Source of the DNA: Gemmatimonadota bacterium
Lineage (GTDB): Bacteria > Gemmatimonadota > Gemmatimonadetes > Gemmatimonadales > Gemmatimonadaceae
Reading direction: 5' to 3'
Assembly: GCA_028287305.1 (NCBI GenBank)
Contig: JAQBPX010000019.1
Span: 186,001 to 250,000 of the forward strand
DNA: 64,000 nt
Part shown: positions 1 to 8,827 of the stretch, piece after piece
How positions within the stretch are numbered: the first letter of the stretch is position 1
Layout: each line of letters begins with the position of its first letter
Position numbers and translations under genes: made by a program
The notes under the pieces: generated by a model
The model's input: only the letters and a program-made list of their open reading frames with translations
What the model was told of the DNA's origin: nothing
The model's database searches: none

Positions 1-759
1 GGCGCGGCGGTCGGCGCGTCCGCCGGGCAGGCGACCGGGGGCTACGCGCTCGCCGTCGTGGCGGGCGTTCTGGTCGCCGCACTCTTCGCGATGTTCACCG
101 TCACCCTGCGCACCGACCAGGTCATCACCGGCACCGCGCTCACCATGCTTGCGCTGGGGCTCACGGGTGCGCTCGCGCGCAGCGTGTTCGGCGCGCACGG
201 CCTCGCGCTCACCATCGCGACCACCGGCCCCCTGCGCCCGGTGCCGGAAGGATGGCTGGTGCTCGGCGCGCTGCTTCACCAGCCGTGGCCGACGTATGCG
301 GTGTATGCGCTGGCGCCCGCGCTGTGGTGGTGGCTGTACCGCACGCATGCCGGACTCGCGCTGCACGCGATCGGGGAGAATCCCGCCGCGGCGGAAGCCG
401 CCGGCATCGCCGTGAATCGACATCGCGTGGGAGCGATCCTCGCCGGCGGCGTCATGGGTGGACTGGCCGGCGCCACGCTCGTGCTGGCGCAGGCCGGCAC
501 GTTCGTGGAGAACATGTCGGCGGGGCGCGGCTTCATGGCGATCGGCATCGTGGTGCTCGGGCGATGGAACCCACTCGGCGTGGCGGGTGCCGCGCTCCTC
601 TTTGGCGGCGCCACCGCCCTGCAATACCTGTTTCAGGCCGCGGGGCTGAACGTGCGCTACGAGCTCGTGCTCATGCTCCCGTACCTCGCGACGCTCGCCG
701 CGCTCGCCGGTGTCGCCGGTCGCTCACGCGGTCCGGCAACGCTCGGCCGCAGGCTCTAG
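1..759 (+). CDS. ABC transporter permease, C-terminal part (5' end outside window)
   Basis: The reading frame is open from base 1, so the N-terminus is missing. The visible 252 residues are strongly hydrophobic, with several membrane segments and the conserved cytoplasmic-loop pattern GENPAAAEAAGI typical of the BPD_transp_2 permease family (simple sugar/nucleoside importers of the RbsC and YufP/YufQ type). It should form half of an inner-membrane channel driven by an ATPase encoded upstream of the window. The substrate cannot be told from this fragment; nucleosides or simple sugars are the family's usual cargo. The stop codon overlaps by 4 bases the end of a convergent gene. Confidence 0.85.
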   Translation, partial: GAAVGASAGQATGGYALAVVAGVLVAALFAMFTVTLRTDQVITGTALTMLALGLTGALARSVFGAHGLALTIATTGPLRPVPEGWLVLGALLHQPWPTYAVYALAPALWWWLYRTHAGLALHAIGENPAAAEAAGIAVNRHRVGAILAGGVMGGLAGATLVLAQAGTFVENMSAGRGFMAIGIVVLGRWNPLGVAGAALLFGGATALQYLFQAAGLNVRYELVLMLPYLATLAALAGVAGRSRGPATLGRRL

Positions 760-1640
760 CGTTCGTCGCAGCCGCTGGTCGCGCTCGTGAAGCGCGCACT
801 CCAGCGGCGCGCTCCGTCGCGACGCAAGAGCATGTAGCGCAAGCCTTCCGCACCATCACGCGCAACGACCAGTGCGGCAGGGCGACCGGCACTCGGCGCA
901 ATGCCAGCCAGCACCTCGAACGCGTCCACCGCGTCCTCGGTGCCCTCCACTCGCACGTGCCAGGCGAGCGTGAACGGGGCGTGCAGCGCCCCGCTGTCAC
1001 GCTCGGCGACCAGGAAGAGGGCCTCGACGAGCGGCGACGCTTCCTGGTTCAACCCACGCTCGAGTCGCGCGGCCACCGCCTGCACGCCGGGCGCCGACAT
1101 GAAGCGGTCGGCGGAGCGCACGGCGAACGGCAACCCCGTGAACCGGCTCGCGGGATTCGCCGGGATCGTGAACGCCAGTCGCGTGAGCTCGGCGGCCAGC
1201 GCGACCGAGTCAGCCGCCACGAGCCCCGAGAGCGAATCGAGGGGGAGCGCGCCCGAGACAGTTCCCGCAAGTCCGATGGACCATGGCCTGGCCGGCTTCG
1301 GGAACAGCGTGACGCTCGGTTGCCCACAGCCCGAATCCGCCGCCGACACGCCGGTGATGCGCGCGTGCTCCACCGTGCCGCTTCGCGAGAGCAGCGAGAC
1401 CTCTCGCACGCCCCCCTCGCCTGGCCCCACGATGGCGAGCGCGCCACCATCGTCGGTCGACGCGAGCAGCGCGTCGCCAAAGGCCGTGTCCCATCCACTG
1501 GAAGTCGCCGCGGCCGGCGACGAAGCCGAATCGGGAGCGATCGTGGTGCGCGCACTGTCGGGTACGGGACGCGCGCCTTCCTTCGCGCATCCCACGAGGA
1601 ACGCGGTGAGCATCGCGATGGCCCAGGGTCGGCGCGGCAT
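756..1640 (-). CDS. Putative lipoprotein of unknown function
   Basis: A 294-residue protein starting MPRRPWAIAMLTAFLVGC: a basic N-region, a hydrophobic stretch and an LVGC lipobox, so it is probably lipidated at Cys18 and anchored in the envelope. A Ser/Ala/Pro-rich linker follows, then an Ala-rich body with no motif I recognise. In-frame ATGs lie at 1646 and 1640. A GGAGG motif directly abuts the first and stands 6 bases before the second, so 1640 is chosen. It converges on the ABC permease gene with a 4-base tail overlap and diverges from the MFS transporter gene. Confidence 0.7.
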   Translation of the reverse strand: MPRRPWAIAMLTAFLVGCAKEGARPVPDSARTTIAPDSASSPAAATSSGWDTAFGDALLASTDDGGALAIVGPGEGGVREVSLLSRSGTVEHARITGVSAADSGCGQPSVTLFPKPARPWSIGLAGTVSGALPLDSLSGLVAADSVALAAELTRLAFTIPANPASRFTGLPFAVRSADRFMSAPGVQAVAARLERGLNQEASPLVEALFLVAERDSGALHAPFTLAWHVRVEGTEDAVDAFEVLAGIAPSAGRPAALVVARDGAEGLRYMLLRRDGARRWSARFTSATSGCDER

Positions 1641-1754
1641 GAGCATCCTCCAATCTGGACGCACCGCTTCGCCGCGGCCACCCGCTACGTCACCCTACGT
1701 ATCCCGGGCCGCCCGCCCGGGTGGTACTCTTGGGCGTCACCAGAACGGAGCAGC

Positions 1755-3188
1755 ATGGCCCCACCGCAGCAGGCGGCGCACGCCATTACCATTGAAGGAG
1801 AGATCTCGATCGTGTCGCGCGCGCCCTTCCGCGAACGGTTGAGCTGGGCACTCTACGACTTCTCGAATACGATCTTCTCGATGAACGTCGTGACGCTGTA
1901 CGCGTCCGTCTGGCTCATCAGTGACCTCGGTGCGAGCAGCACCCTGTACGCGAGCGCGAGCGCGATCGCATCGGTGATGGTCATCGCCTCGATCCCCGTG
2001 CTCGGCGCGGTGTCCGATGCCCGGCGCCGGCGCAAGCCGTGGGTGATCGGCTTCACGGTACTCTCGTGCATCGCGACGGCCTCCATCGGGATGTTCGGCG
2101 TGAAGACGCTGCCGCTCGTGGGTGCGGGCGTCGCCGGCGGCGGCGAGCCCGGTTCCGTGCACCTGGGCGGCGGATCGCTGCTGTGGGTGATGGCCGCGTA
2201 CATCCTGGCGAACTTCGCGTACCAGGCGGCGCAACCGTTCTACAACGCGATGATGCCGGAGCTCGTACCGGCGAACGAACAGGGCCGCCTCTCGGGATTC
2301 GGCACCGCGCTCGGCTACGTGGGATCCATCGTCGGCGTGCTGCTCGTCATGCCCTTCTTCACTGGAGGCCTGCCGGGCGTGCACTTCTCCGCCGGCACGA
2401 TGTCGCTGCTGCACTCGGTCTTTCCCTTCACCTCCACGGGCGGGCGCGTCGCGACCTTCGTTCCCACTGCGCTGCTCTTCTTTCTCTTCTCCATTCCGTT
2501 CGTCCTCTTCTGCCGCGACCACTTCCCGGTGAACGATGGGGGCGCCATTCCCTGGCGGGAGTCCTTCCGCGAGGTGGGCCACACCATTCGTGACGCGAAG
2601 CAGCACCCCGGCCTGCTGCGATTCATCCTCACGACCTTCCTCTACCAGGATGCAATCGGGACGATCGTCGGCTTCATGACCGTGTACGCGGTGGAGGCGG
2701 TGGGCTTCACGAAGGGATCGGAGATCACCCTGTTCCTCGTGCTCACCGTGCCCGCGATCATCGGCAGCTACGTCGCCGGCGTGCTGGTGGACCGGATCGG
2801 CGCCAAGCGCACGCTCTCCATCACGCTCGTGGGATGGGTGCTGTTCCTGGTGCTCATGATCTCGCTCCCGGGCAAGACCGGGTTCTGGATCTCGGGGATG
2901 CTCATCGGGCTGGTGTTCGGGGGCGTGCCCGCCGCGGAGCGCCCGGTGCTGCTCAACCTGATTCCAGACGTCGAGGCAGGTCGCTACTTCAGCCTCATGC
3001 TGCTCTCCTCGCGCGCCGCCGCAATTGCAGGCCCGTTGATCTGGGCGCTCACGGTGGATGGCCTCACCGCGAGCTTCGGCAAGGCGATCGCTTACCGCTG
3101 CGCGGTGATCGTGATCGGCTGCATGTTCGCCGGGGCGGTGTGGCTCCTGCGCAAGGTGCCCGAGCATCGCCCCCTTCGCGCCGCCTAG
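1755..3188 (+). CDS. MFS transporter, UMF1/Atg22-like
   Basis: A protein of 477 residues with about twelve hydrophobic segments. Near the N-terminus is WALYDFSNTIFSMNV, the hallmark of the UMF1 (Atg22-like) branch of the major facilitator superfamily, and the loop PVLGAVSDARRRRKP matches the MFS A-like motif after helix 2. It is an inner-membrane secondary transporter; relatives are often annotated as effluxers but the substrate is unknown. The ATG at 1755 has GGAG 4 bases upstream. A GTG at 1812, preceded by AAGGAGAG, would give an N-terminus closer to the usual family length and is a real alternative. The next gene begins 4 bases after the stop, suggesting an operon. Confidence 0.88.
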   Translation: MAPPQQAAHAITIEGEISIVSRAPFRERLSWALYDFSNTIFSMNVVTLYASVWLISDLGASSTLYASASAIASVMVIASIPVLGAVSDARRRRKPWVIGFTVLSCIATASIGMFGVKTLPLVGAGVAGGGEPGSVHLGGGSLLWVMAAYILANFAYQAAQPFYNAMMPELVPANEQGRLSGFGTALGYVGSIVGVLLVMPFFTGGLPGVHFSAGTMSLLHSVFPFTSTGGRVATFVPTALLFFLFSIPFVLFCRDHFPVNDGGAIPWRESFREVGHTIRDAKQHPGLLRFILTTFLYQDAIGTIVGFMTVYAVEAVGFTKGSEITLFLVLTVPAIIGSYVAGVLVDRIGAKRTLSITLVGWVLFLVLMISLPGKTGFWISGMLIGLVFGGVPAAERPVLLNLIPDVEAGRYFSLMLLSSRAAAIAGPLIWALTVDGLTASFGKAIAYRCAVIVIGCMFAGAVWLLRKVPEHRPLRAA

Positions 3189-3192
3189 CGTC

Positions 3193-4611
3193 ATGTTGTA
3201 TGCGCTGCTGCGCGCCCTCGCGGGAATCGCGCTCCGCTGGTACTACGGCCGCATCGAGGTGATGGGCGCCGAGCGCATCCCGGCCCACGGGCCGGTGCTG
3301 CTCGTGGTCAACCACCCGAATGCGTTGATCGACGCGCTCGTGGCGGCGTGGGTCGCGCCACGGCGCGTGCTGCTCACTGGAAAGGCAACGCTGTTCACCA
3401 ATCCCGTTGCCGCATGGGCGCTGCGCATGATCGGCGTGGTGCCGCTCCGGCGCATCTCCGATGATCGCACCGGCATCGCCGACCCCGCTCGCAACGCCGA
3501 TGCCTTCTCGAAGATCGTCGAGGCGCTCGCCGCCGATGGCCTCGTGCTGATCTTTCCCGAGGGCAAGAGTCACGATGAGCCGGCCATGGCACCGTTGCGC
3601 TCAGGCGCGGCGCGCATGGCGCTCGAGACGCAGCGCGCCATCGGTGCGCGCGCCCTCTCGATCGTTCCCCTGGGCCTCGTATTCGAGCGCAAGGAGACGG
3701 CTGGCTCGCGCATCAGCGCCGAGGTGGGCGACCCGATCGACGTGCGCGACTGGGTGGCGCGCGAGGACGCGCCGCGCGCGCTCACGGCCGAGATCGACCG
3801 CCGGCTGCGCGACGTGACCCTCAACCACGAATCGCACGCCGCCGAGCGGTGGACGAACACCGTCGCGCGCCGGCTCGTGCGGCTGCACGCGACGCCGCGC
3901 CCCATGGATGCCGCGCTTCCTTCGCTGCGCGACGAGCTGGCCATCGCGCGGCGGCTACAGCAGGTGGCGGCGCAGCTGCAGGATGACGCCAACGGTGTCC
4001 GCGCGCGCGCGCGCGATCTCGACCGGCGGCTGGCCGACCTCGACGTCGCCATGGACCGCGAGGGCATCGCGCTCGAGGACATCGGCATGGAGCTGCAGGC
4101 CCGCGTGGCGCTGCGCTTCGCCCTGCGCGAGCTGGCGCTCCTTGCGGTCGCATCGCCGGTCGCCTGGTGGGGCGAGGTGAATCACTGGCTTCCCTTTCAC
4201 GCCGCGGAGTGGATCGGCGCGCGAGGGCCGGATCGCGTGTCGCGAGACCAGCCCGCCATGCGGGCGATCGTCAGCGGCGCGTTGCTGGTGCTTGGCTGCT
4301 ACCTGGCGCAGACGTTCGTCGTGGCGTCGGTGACGTCCGTCCCCACCGCGCTCGGCTACCTGCTCAGCCTTCCCCTCGCGGCCGAGGTGAACTTCGCGCT
4401 GCGGGCCCGGCGACGGGAGGCACAGCGGCGCGTGCGCGCGTGGCAGCTCTTCCAGCGAGACCCCTCGTTGCACCGCGCGCTGCTTGGCGAGCGGGATGCC
4501 CTGCGCGCCGACGTGGCGCAGCTGGAGCAGGAGCTCAGCGTGGCGGCAGGTAGGGACCTCCCAGGTCCCAGTGCCAGGCCTCTCGCCGCTCACCCGTCCG
4601 CGGATCCTTGA
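3193..4611 (+). CDS. PlsC-like acyltransferase with C-terminal membrane domain
   Basis: A 472-residue protein whose N-terminal half is a glycerolipid acyltransferase (PlsC/LPLAT) domain. Visible motifs are NHPNALIDAL (acyl-transfer His and Asp, residues 36-45) and FPEGKSHDEP (phosphate-binding block III, about residue 120). The spacing is H-x5-D rather than the classical H-x4-D, as in the NHPN subgroup. The middle is helical and charged (about 230-300), and two or three hydrophobic segments follow. It probably acylates a lysophospholipid or glycerol phosphate at the inner membrane; the exact acceptor is unknown. The last 77 bases overlap, tail to tail, a small gene on the other strand. Confidence 0.85.
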   Translation: MLYALLRALAGIALRWYYGRIEVMGAERIPAHGPVLLVVNHPNALIDALVAAWVAPRRVLLTGKATLFTNPVAAWALRMIGVVPLRRISDDRTGIADPARNADAFSKIVEALAADGLVLIFPEGKSHDEPAMAPLRSGAARMALETQRAIGARALSIVPLGLVFERKETAGSRISAEVGDPIDVRDWVAREDAPRALTAEIDRRLRDVTLNHESHAAERWTNTVARRLVRLHATPRPMDAALPSLRDELAIARRLQQVAAQLQDDANGVRARARDLDRRLADLDVAMDREGIALEDIGMELQARVALRFALRELALLAVASPVAWWGEVNHWLPFHAAEWIGARGPDRVSRDQPAMRAIVSGALLVLGCYLAQTFVVASVTSVPTALGYLLSLPLAAEVNFALRARRREAQRRVRAWQLFQRDPSLHRALLGERDALRADVAQLEQELSVAAGRDLPGPSARPLAAHPSADP

Positions 4612-4762
4612 GCGGCTTGTACTGCAATCGCTCGGCGGGGATCCCGATGGAGCGCCCGTAGGCCAGGAGCGCCTCGCGGTCGGTGGAGACCAGGTGGGCC
4701 ATCGGGCGACCGAACCAGACGTGGCGATGCAGCCACAGCCCGCCGTCCATCGCGTGGATCAT
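4535..4762 (-). CDS. Small DUF4031-like protein
   Basis: A 75-residue product with the core HLVSTDREALLAYGRSIGIP followed by a Gly/Trp-rich tail. This resembles the DUF4031 family, where a His-Leu-Val-Ser segment precedes a LGIP-type helix; the function is unknown. GAGAGGGG lies just before the ATG at 4762, which supports this start over the ATG at 4750. It sits 41 bases downstream of the prepilin gene on the same strand. Its last 77 bases overlap the end of the convergent acyltransferase gene, so one of the two C-termini has probably been extended by loss of a stop codon. Family assignment is by pattern only. Confidence 0.6.
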   Translation of the reverse strand: MIHAMDGGLWLHRHVWFGRPMAHLVSTDREALLAYGRSIGIPAERLQYKPLKDPRTGERREAWHWDLGGPYLPPR

Positions 4763-4803
4763 CCCCTCTCGGCGATCGCGAAATTCGCGAAAGCTGGGCG
4801 CGC

Positions 4804-5187
4804 TCAGTTGCAGCCGACCTCGCCCTCGAGCGTGGCCGGCGCGAGCACGGCGGCGCCACCCATGAAGATCGCGCAGGTGTGCGGATATGCCGCGGGATGG
4901 TTCGAGATCGCGGACCAGCCGACCACCGTGGCTTCCTGTACCGTGACGGTCACGCCGGTGGAGGGCACGAAGTTGAGCGAGTCGAGGCGCGTGGTGTAGC
5001 CACGGTTCTCGAAGAAGTACGCCTCTTCCGCAGTGGACAGGTTGCGCAGGTCGCTGCGCATCGCGGCGTAGTACGCCTTTCCCTTCGTGTTCTGGAACTT
5101 GGGAATGGCGATGGCCGCGAGGATGCCGATGATCACCACGACGATCAGCAGCTCGATGAGCGTGAATGCTGGACGTGATCGGGGCAT
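4804..5187 (-). CDS. Type IV prepilin / pseudopilin (PilA-like)
   Basis: A 127-residue protein beginning MPRSRPA, then FTLIELLIVVVIIGILAAIA: the class III signal peptide and hydrophobic helix of type IV pilins, with the conserved Glu at mature position 5. Prepilin peptidase (PilD) would cleave before the Phe. The residue before the cleavage site is Ala, not the near-universal Gly. Two Cys residues in the last third (TCAIF and VGCN) could form the D-loop disulfide. An upstream in-frame ATG at 5250 would give an atypically long leader; neither ATG has a good Shine-Dalgarno sequence. No other pilus gene is nearby. Confidence 0.85.
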   Translation of the reverse strand: MPRSRPAFTLIELLIVVVIIGILAAIAIPKFQNTKGKAYYAAMRSDLRNLSTAEEAYFFENRGYTTRLDSLNFVPSTGVTVTVQEATVVGWSAISNHPAAYPHTCAIFMGGAAVLAPATLEGEVGCN

Positions 5188-5410
5188 CGCAAGGGGGCCT
5201 GAACGGGTCGGACGGCACGCGGCTGGGGAGGAGGGCCGGTGCGGGAGCATGCTCGAAGGGCAAAGGTGAGGCCCAACGAACGGTGGTGACTTAACTCGTT
5301 CCCATTCAAGCAGTTGCCCAGTTCGTCCCAGTTGGGGGACAATCGAGGCGCTACCTCATTCTGCCCGACGTGAAGCGCACTGCGACACTGTCTCGCCTCG
5401 TGACGGTGCG

Positions 5411-8377
5411 CTAGCCCATCTTGGTGGCCAGCCAGTCGTCGCCGATTCCGACGTCGACGACGAGCGGAACTGACAAGGTGGCCGCGCCTTCCATCTCCGT
5501 CACGACGAGCAGCCTTAGCGACTCCACCTCGTGCGGGGGTGCTTCAAAGACGAGTTCATCGTGCACCTGCAACAGCATGCGGGACTCGAACCCCTCGTTG
5601 CGCATGCGGTCGGCCACGCGAATCATGGCGATCTTGATGAGGTCCGCCGCCGAGCCCTGGATGGGCGCGTTCGAGGCGACGCGCTCGCCGAAGGCGCGCA
5701 CGTTGAAGTTGCGGTCGCGCACCTCGGGCACATAGCGGCGGCGGCGGAAGATGGTCTCCACGTAGCCGTGCTCGCGCGCGAACTCCACCATCGAGTCGAG
5801 ATAGCCGCGCACGCGCGCGAAGCGCTCGAAGTACTTCTCGATGAAGTCCTTCGCCTCGGCGTGCGCGATCTTGAGCTGGCGCGAGAGCGCGTGCGGTCCC
5901 TGGCCGTAGATCGTCGCGAAGTTGATCGTCTTGGCGCGACCGCGCATCTCGCCGGACACCACGTCGAGCGGCACGTCGAAGATGAGCGCGGCCGTCTGGC
6001 GGTGGATGTCCCCACCGGCGCGAAAGGCCTGCACGAACGCCGGGTCATCCGACAGGTGCGCGAGCAGTCGCAGCTCGATCTGCGAGTAGTCGGCCGACAT
6101 GAACTGCCAGCCGCGATGCGGGATGAAGCCGCGGCGAATCTCCTTCCCCAGGTCGCGACGGATCGGGATGTTCTGCAGGTTCGGGTCGCTCGACGACAGG
6201 CGTCCCGTGGCGGCCACCGTCTGGTTGAACGACGTGTGCAGCCGCCCCGTGCGCGAGTTCACCAGCGCGGGCAGCGCGTCGATGTAGGTGCTCTCGAGCT
6301 TCGACAGCTCGCGGTACTCCATCAACAGCACCGGCAGCTCATGGCCTTCCTCCGCAAGCTGCTGGAGCACGCTCGCATCGGTTGACGGGCCGGTCGCCGT
6401 CTTCTTCAGCACGGGAAGCCCGAGCTTCTCGAACAGCAGCACGCGCAGCTGCTGGTTGGAGTTGATGTTGAACTCCTCGCCCGCCACGGCGTGAATGTCG
6501 CGCTCCACGCGCTCGCGCTCCGAGCGGAACTTCTCCTTGAGCGCGGCGAAGCCCGGCAGGTCGATGGTGACACCCGCCCATTCCATGTCGGCCAGCACGC
6601 CCACCAGCGGGATCTCGACCTGCGCGAGCAACGGCGCGAGCTGCATCGACTCGAGCTGCGGCGCGAAGATCGCGCGCAGCCGCCACGTGACGTCCGCGTC
6701 CTCGCACGAGTAATCCCGGGCGCAGGAGATCGGGACCTCGTCGAAGGGAAGCAGCGACTTGCCCTTGCCGCAGAGGTCCTCGTACGACGTCATGTGATGA
6801 CCGAGGAACTCGAGCGCCAGGATGTCGAGCCCGTGCGAGCGACGGCCCGGGTCGAGCAGGTAGCTGGCGATCATCGTGTCGAAGTCCAGGCCGGCGAGCG
6901 TGACGCCGGTGCGCCGCAGCACGAGCAGGTCGTACTTCGCGTTCTGCGCCGTCTTCCCGACCGCCGGGTCCTCGAGCAGCTCGCGCAGGGGCGCCATGCT
7001 CGCGTCCAGCAGTGGCGGCAGGTTCCTGACCTCGTGCCCGCCGGCCGCGATCGCGCGCGCCGCGATGCTGGTGGGCTCGGCGACCTTCGACGCCTTCTTC
7101 GGCTTCTTCTTCGCGCCCTCGGCCTCAGCGCCCGTGTCGCCGGCAAAGGAGAGCTGCGCTTCCGCGGGGCGCTGCTCGCGGTGCCCGAAGGGGAAGTAGT
7201 ACGCCTCGCCTTCCGCGACCGCGAGCGAGATCCCCACGAGCGATGCGCGCAGCGGGTCGATCGTGTCGATGTCGCCGGTCTCGATCACCGTCTCGGTGTC
7301 GAACGAGATGTACGGCGCCTGGCGCGCGCGCTCCACCACTTCGCGCATGCGCTCCACCGTGAGCACCGCCTCGTAGCGCTGCGGCACCGCCTTCACCGCG
7401 GATGCGGGAACCGGCACGTCGCCGTGGAGGGCGACCGGCGCGGCGGGATCCGCGGGCGCCAGCCCCACCTGCGCGCCGGCGTGCTTGGCGAGCCCGTGAA
7501 ACTCGAGCTCCACGAAGAGGTCGCGCAGCCGTGCCCAGTCGGGAGTGGCCACGGACATCTTCTGCAGCTCGAGCGCGATGCTCACGTCTTCCTTGATGGT
7601 CACGAGCTCCTTCGAGAGCCGCGCCTCGGCAGCCTGCGCCAGGAGCGCCTCGCGGGGCCGCTTCTTCGTGATCTCGCCCGCGTGCGCGAGGATGGCCTCG
7701 AGGTCGCCGTACTGCTCGATCAGCTCGATCGCGCCCTTCTCGCCGATCCCCTTCACGCCCGGCACGTTGTCGGAGCTGTCTCCCACCATGGCCAGGTAGT
7801 CGGTGACGCGGGCGGGCACGACGCCGAGTCGCTCGCTCCCGTTCTCGACGCTCACCCAGCTCTCCTCCACCGCTGCGGGCCCACCGCGTCCCGGGTTGAG
7901 GAGCCAGAGGCCCGGGCGGACGAGCTGCTGGAAGTCCTTGTCGCCGGAGACGATCACCACGTTCACGCCCGCGTCCACGCCCTGCTTCGCCAGCGTGCCG
8001 ATGACGTCGTCCGCCTCGTAGCCGGCCAGGCTCAGCACGGGAATGCGATACGCGTCGAGCAGCTGGCAGATCCGCTCCATGCCGCGGTCGAAGTCCTGCT
8101 GCAGCTCGTCCGTCAGCTTCTCGCGCGTCGCCTTGTAGGCGGGATAGGCCTCATGGCGGAAGGAGAGCCCGGAGTCATGTACCCAGCCCAGGTAGTCAGG
8201 GCGGTGCTTGTCGAGCAGCCGGTTGACGAAGTTGACGATGCCCCACGACGCCGAGGTGTTCTCGCCCTTGCCGGTGGTGAGGGGCCGCGAGATCAGCGCG
8301 TAGAACGCGCGATAGATCAGCGCGTAGCCGTCGACGAGGAAGAGCCGGGGAGCAGGAGGCGGGGTGACGACCGTCAT
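5411..8377 (-). CDS. polA: DNA polymerase I
   Basis: A 988-residue three-domain enzyme for Okazaki-fragment maturation and repair synthesis. Residues 1-300 are the 5'-3' exonuclease (LFLVDGYALIYRAFYAL, GYEADDVIGTLA, VPGVKGIGEKGA). The 3'-5' exonuclease follows with Exo I (FDTET), Exo II (QNAKYD) and Exo III (YSCEDADVTWRL) intact, so proofreading is expected. The polymerase domain shows motif A (SADYSQIELR), motif B (RGRAKTINFATIYGQ) and motif C (LQVHDELVFE). About residues 410-435 contain a Lys/Ala-rich insertion between Exo I and Exo II. GAGG lies directly before the ATG. The gene is downstream of the cold-shock gene on the same strand, separated from it by an intrinsic terminator. Confidence 0.98.
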   Translation of the reverse strand: MTVVTPPPAPRLFLVDGYALIYRAFYALISRPLTTGKGENTSASWGIVNFVNRLLDKHRPDYLGWVHDSGLSFRHEAYPAYKATREKLTDELQQDFDRGMERICQLLDAYRIPVLSLAGYEADDVIGTLAKQGVDAGVNVVIVSGDKDFQQLVRPGLWLLNPGRGGPAAVEESWVSVENGSERLGVVPARVTDYLAMVGDSSDNVPGVKGIGEKGAIELIEQYGDLEAILAHAGEITKKRPREALLAQAAEARLSKELVTIKEDVSIALELQKMSVATPDWARLRDLFVELEFHGLAKHAGAQVGLAPADPAAPVALHGDVPVPASAVKAVPQRYEAVLTVERMREVVERARQAPYISFDTETVIETGDIDTIDPLRASLVGISLAVAEGEAYYFPFGHREQRPAEAQLSFAGDTGAEAEGAKKKPKKASKVAEPTSIAARAIAAGGHEVRNLPPLLDASMAPLRELLEDPAVGKTAQNAKYDLLVLRRTGVTLAGLDFDTMIASYLLDPGRRSHGLDILALEFLGHHMTSYEDLCGKGKSLLPFDEVPISCARDYSCEDADVTWRLRAIFAPQLESMQLAPLLAQVEIPLVGVLADMEWAGVTIDLPGFAALKEKFRSERERVERDIHAVAGEEFNINSNQQLRVLLFEKLGLPVLKKTATGPSTDASVLQQLAEEGHELPVLLMEYRELSKLESTYIDALPALVNSRTGRLHTSFNQTVAATGRLSSSDPNLQNIPIRRDLGKEIRRGFIPHRGWQFMSADYSQIELRLLAHLSDDPAFVQAFRAGGDIHRQTAALIFDVPLDVVSGEMRGRAKTINFATIYGQGPHALSRQLKIAHAEAKDFIEKYFERFARVRGYLDSMVEFAREHGYVETIFRRRRYVPEVRDRNFNVRAFGERVASNAPIQGSAADLIKIAMIRVADRMRNEGFESRMLLQVHDELVFEAPPHEVESLRLLVVTEMEGAATLSVPLVVDVGIGDDWLATKMG

Positions 8378-8396
8378 GCCTCAAAGATAGTCCCTG

Positions 8397-8433
8397 AAAA
8401 GCGGCATGGCCTGCCGGTGCAGGCAGGCCATGC
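8397..8433 (-). terminator. Intrinsic terminator after the cold-shock gene
   Basis: A perfect 12-bp inverted repeat (GCATGGCCTGCC at 8404-8415 and its complement at 8422-8433) encloses a 6-base loop. On the minus strand the stem is followed after three bases by TTTT. It lies between the cold-shock stop codon and the polA start, so it should end cold-shock transcripts before polA. Confidence 0.8.
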
Positions 8434-8463
8434 AGGAGACTGGTCCCTCGCGATGGGTGGCGG

Positions 8464-8664
8464 TCAGACCTTGTGGACGTTGGCGGCGTGCAGCCCCTTT
8501 TCCCCGGTGTGGATCTCGAATTCGACTTCCATTCCCTCGGTCAGGGTCTTGAAGCCATCCATCTCGATCGCCGAGAAGTGGACGAACACGTCCTCGCCAC
8601 CGTCCTGCTCGATGAAGCCGTACCCCTTGGCGTCATTGAACCACTTCACCTTTCCCTTGGCCAT
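8464..8664 (-). CDS. Cold-shock protein, CspA family
   Basis: A 66-residue single cold-shock domain. RNP1 is KGYGFIE and RNP2 is VFVHFSAI, both in the usual place, and the length matches the family (65-70). It binds single-stranded RNA and DNA and acts as an RNA chaperone in the cytoplasm. GGAGG lies 8 bases before the ATG at 8664. An in-frame reading exists upstream as far as 8781, but the conserved [10 protein letters not shown] start is clear. The spacer to the divergent kinase gene (8665-8827) is long enough for the structured leader often seen before csp genes, though I cannot define one. Confidence 0.97.
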   Translation of the reverse strand: MAKGKVKWFNDAKGYGFIEQDGGEDVFVHFSAIEMDGFKTLTEGMEVEFEIHTGEKGLHAANVHKV

Positions 8665-8827
8665 TCGGTCTGCCTCCAACACGGGAACACGGATCCTGCA
8701 CATGGTGGTGCCGGGCAAGCCGACTGGACTTGCGGGCCCTATATAGGCGGCGTCCCGCTTTCTTGTCAAGCAACCACGCATTCAATTCGCTTGCGAATGC
8801 ACGGCGTTGCGCGTTAGCTTCGCCCTC

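Noticed and set aside
5188-5410. Sigma-54 promoter for the prepilin gene
   Set aside because: No GG-N10-GC element with acceptable flanks was found on the minus strand.
6491-8746. Plus-strand open frame of about 750 codons opposite polA
   Set aside because: Composition is typical of the complement of a GC-rich coding strand; polA on the other strand is unambiguous.
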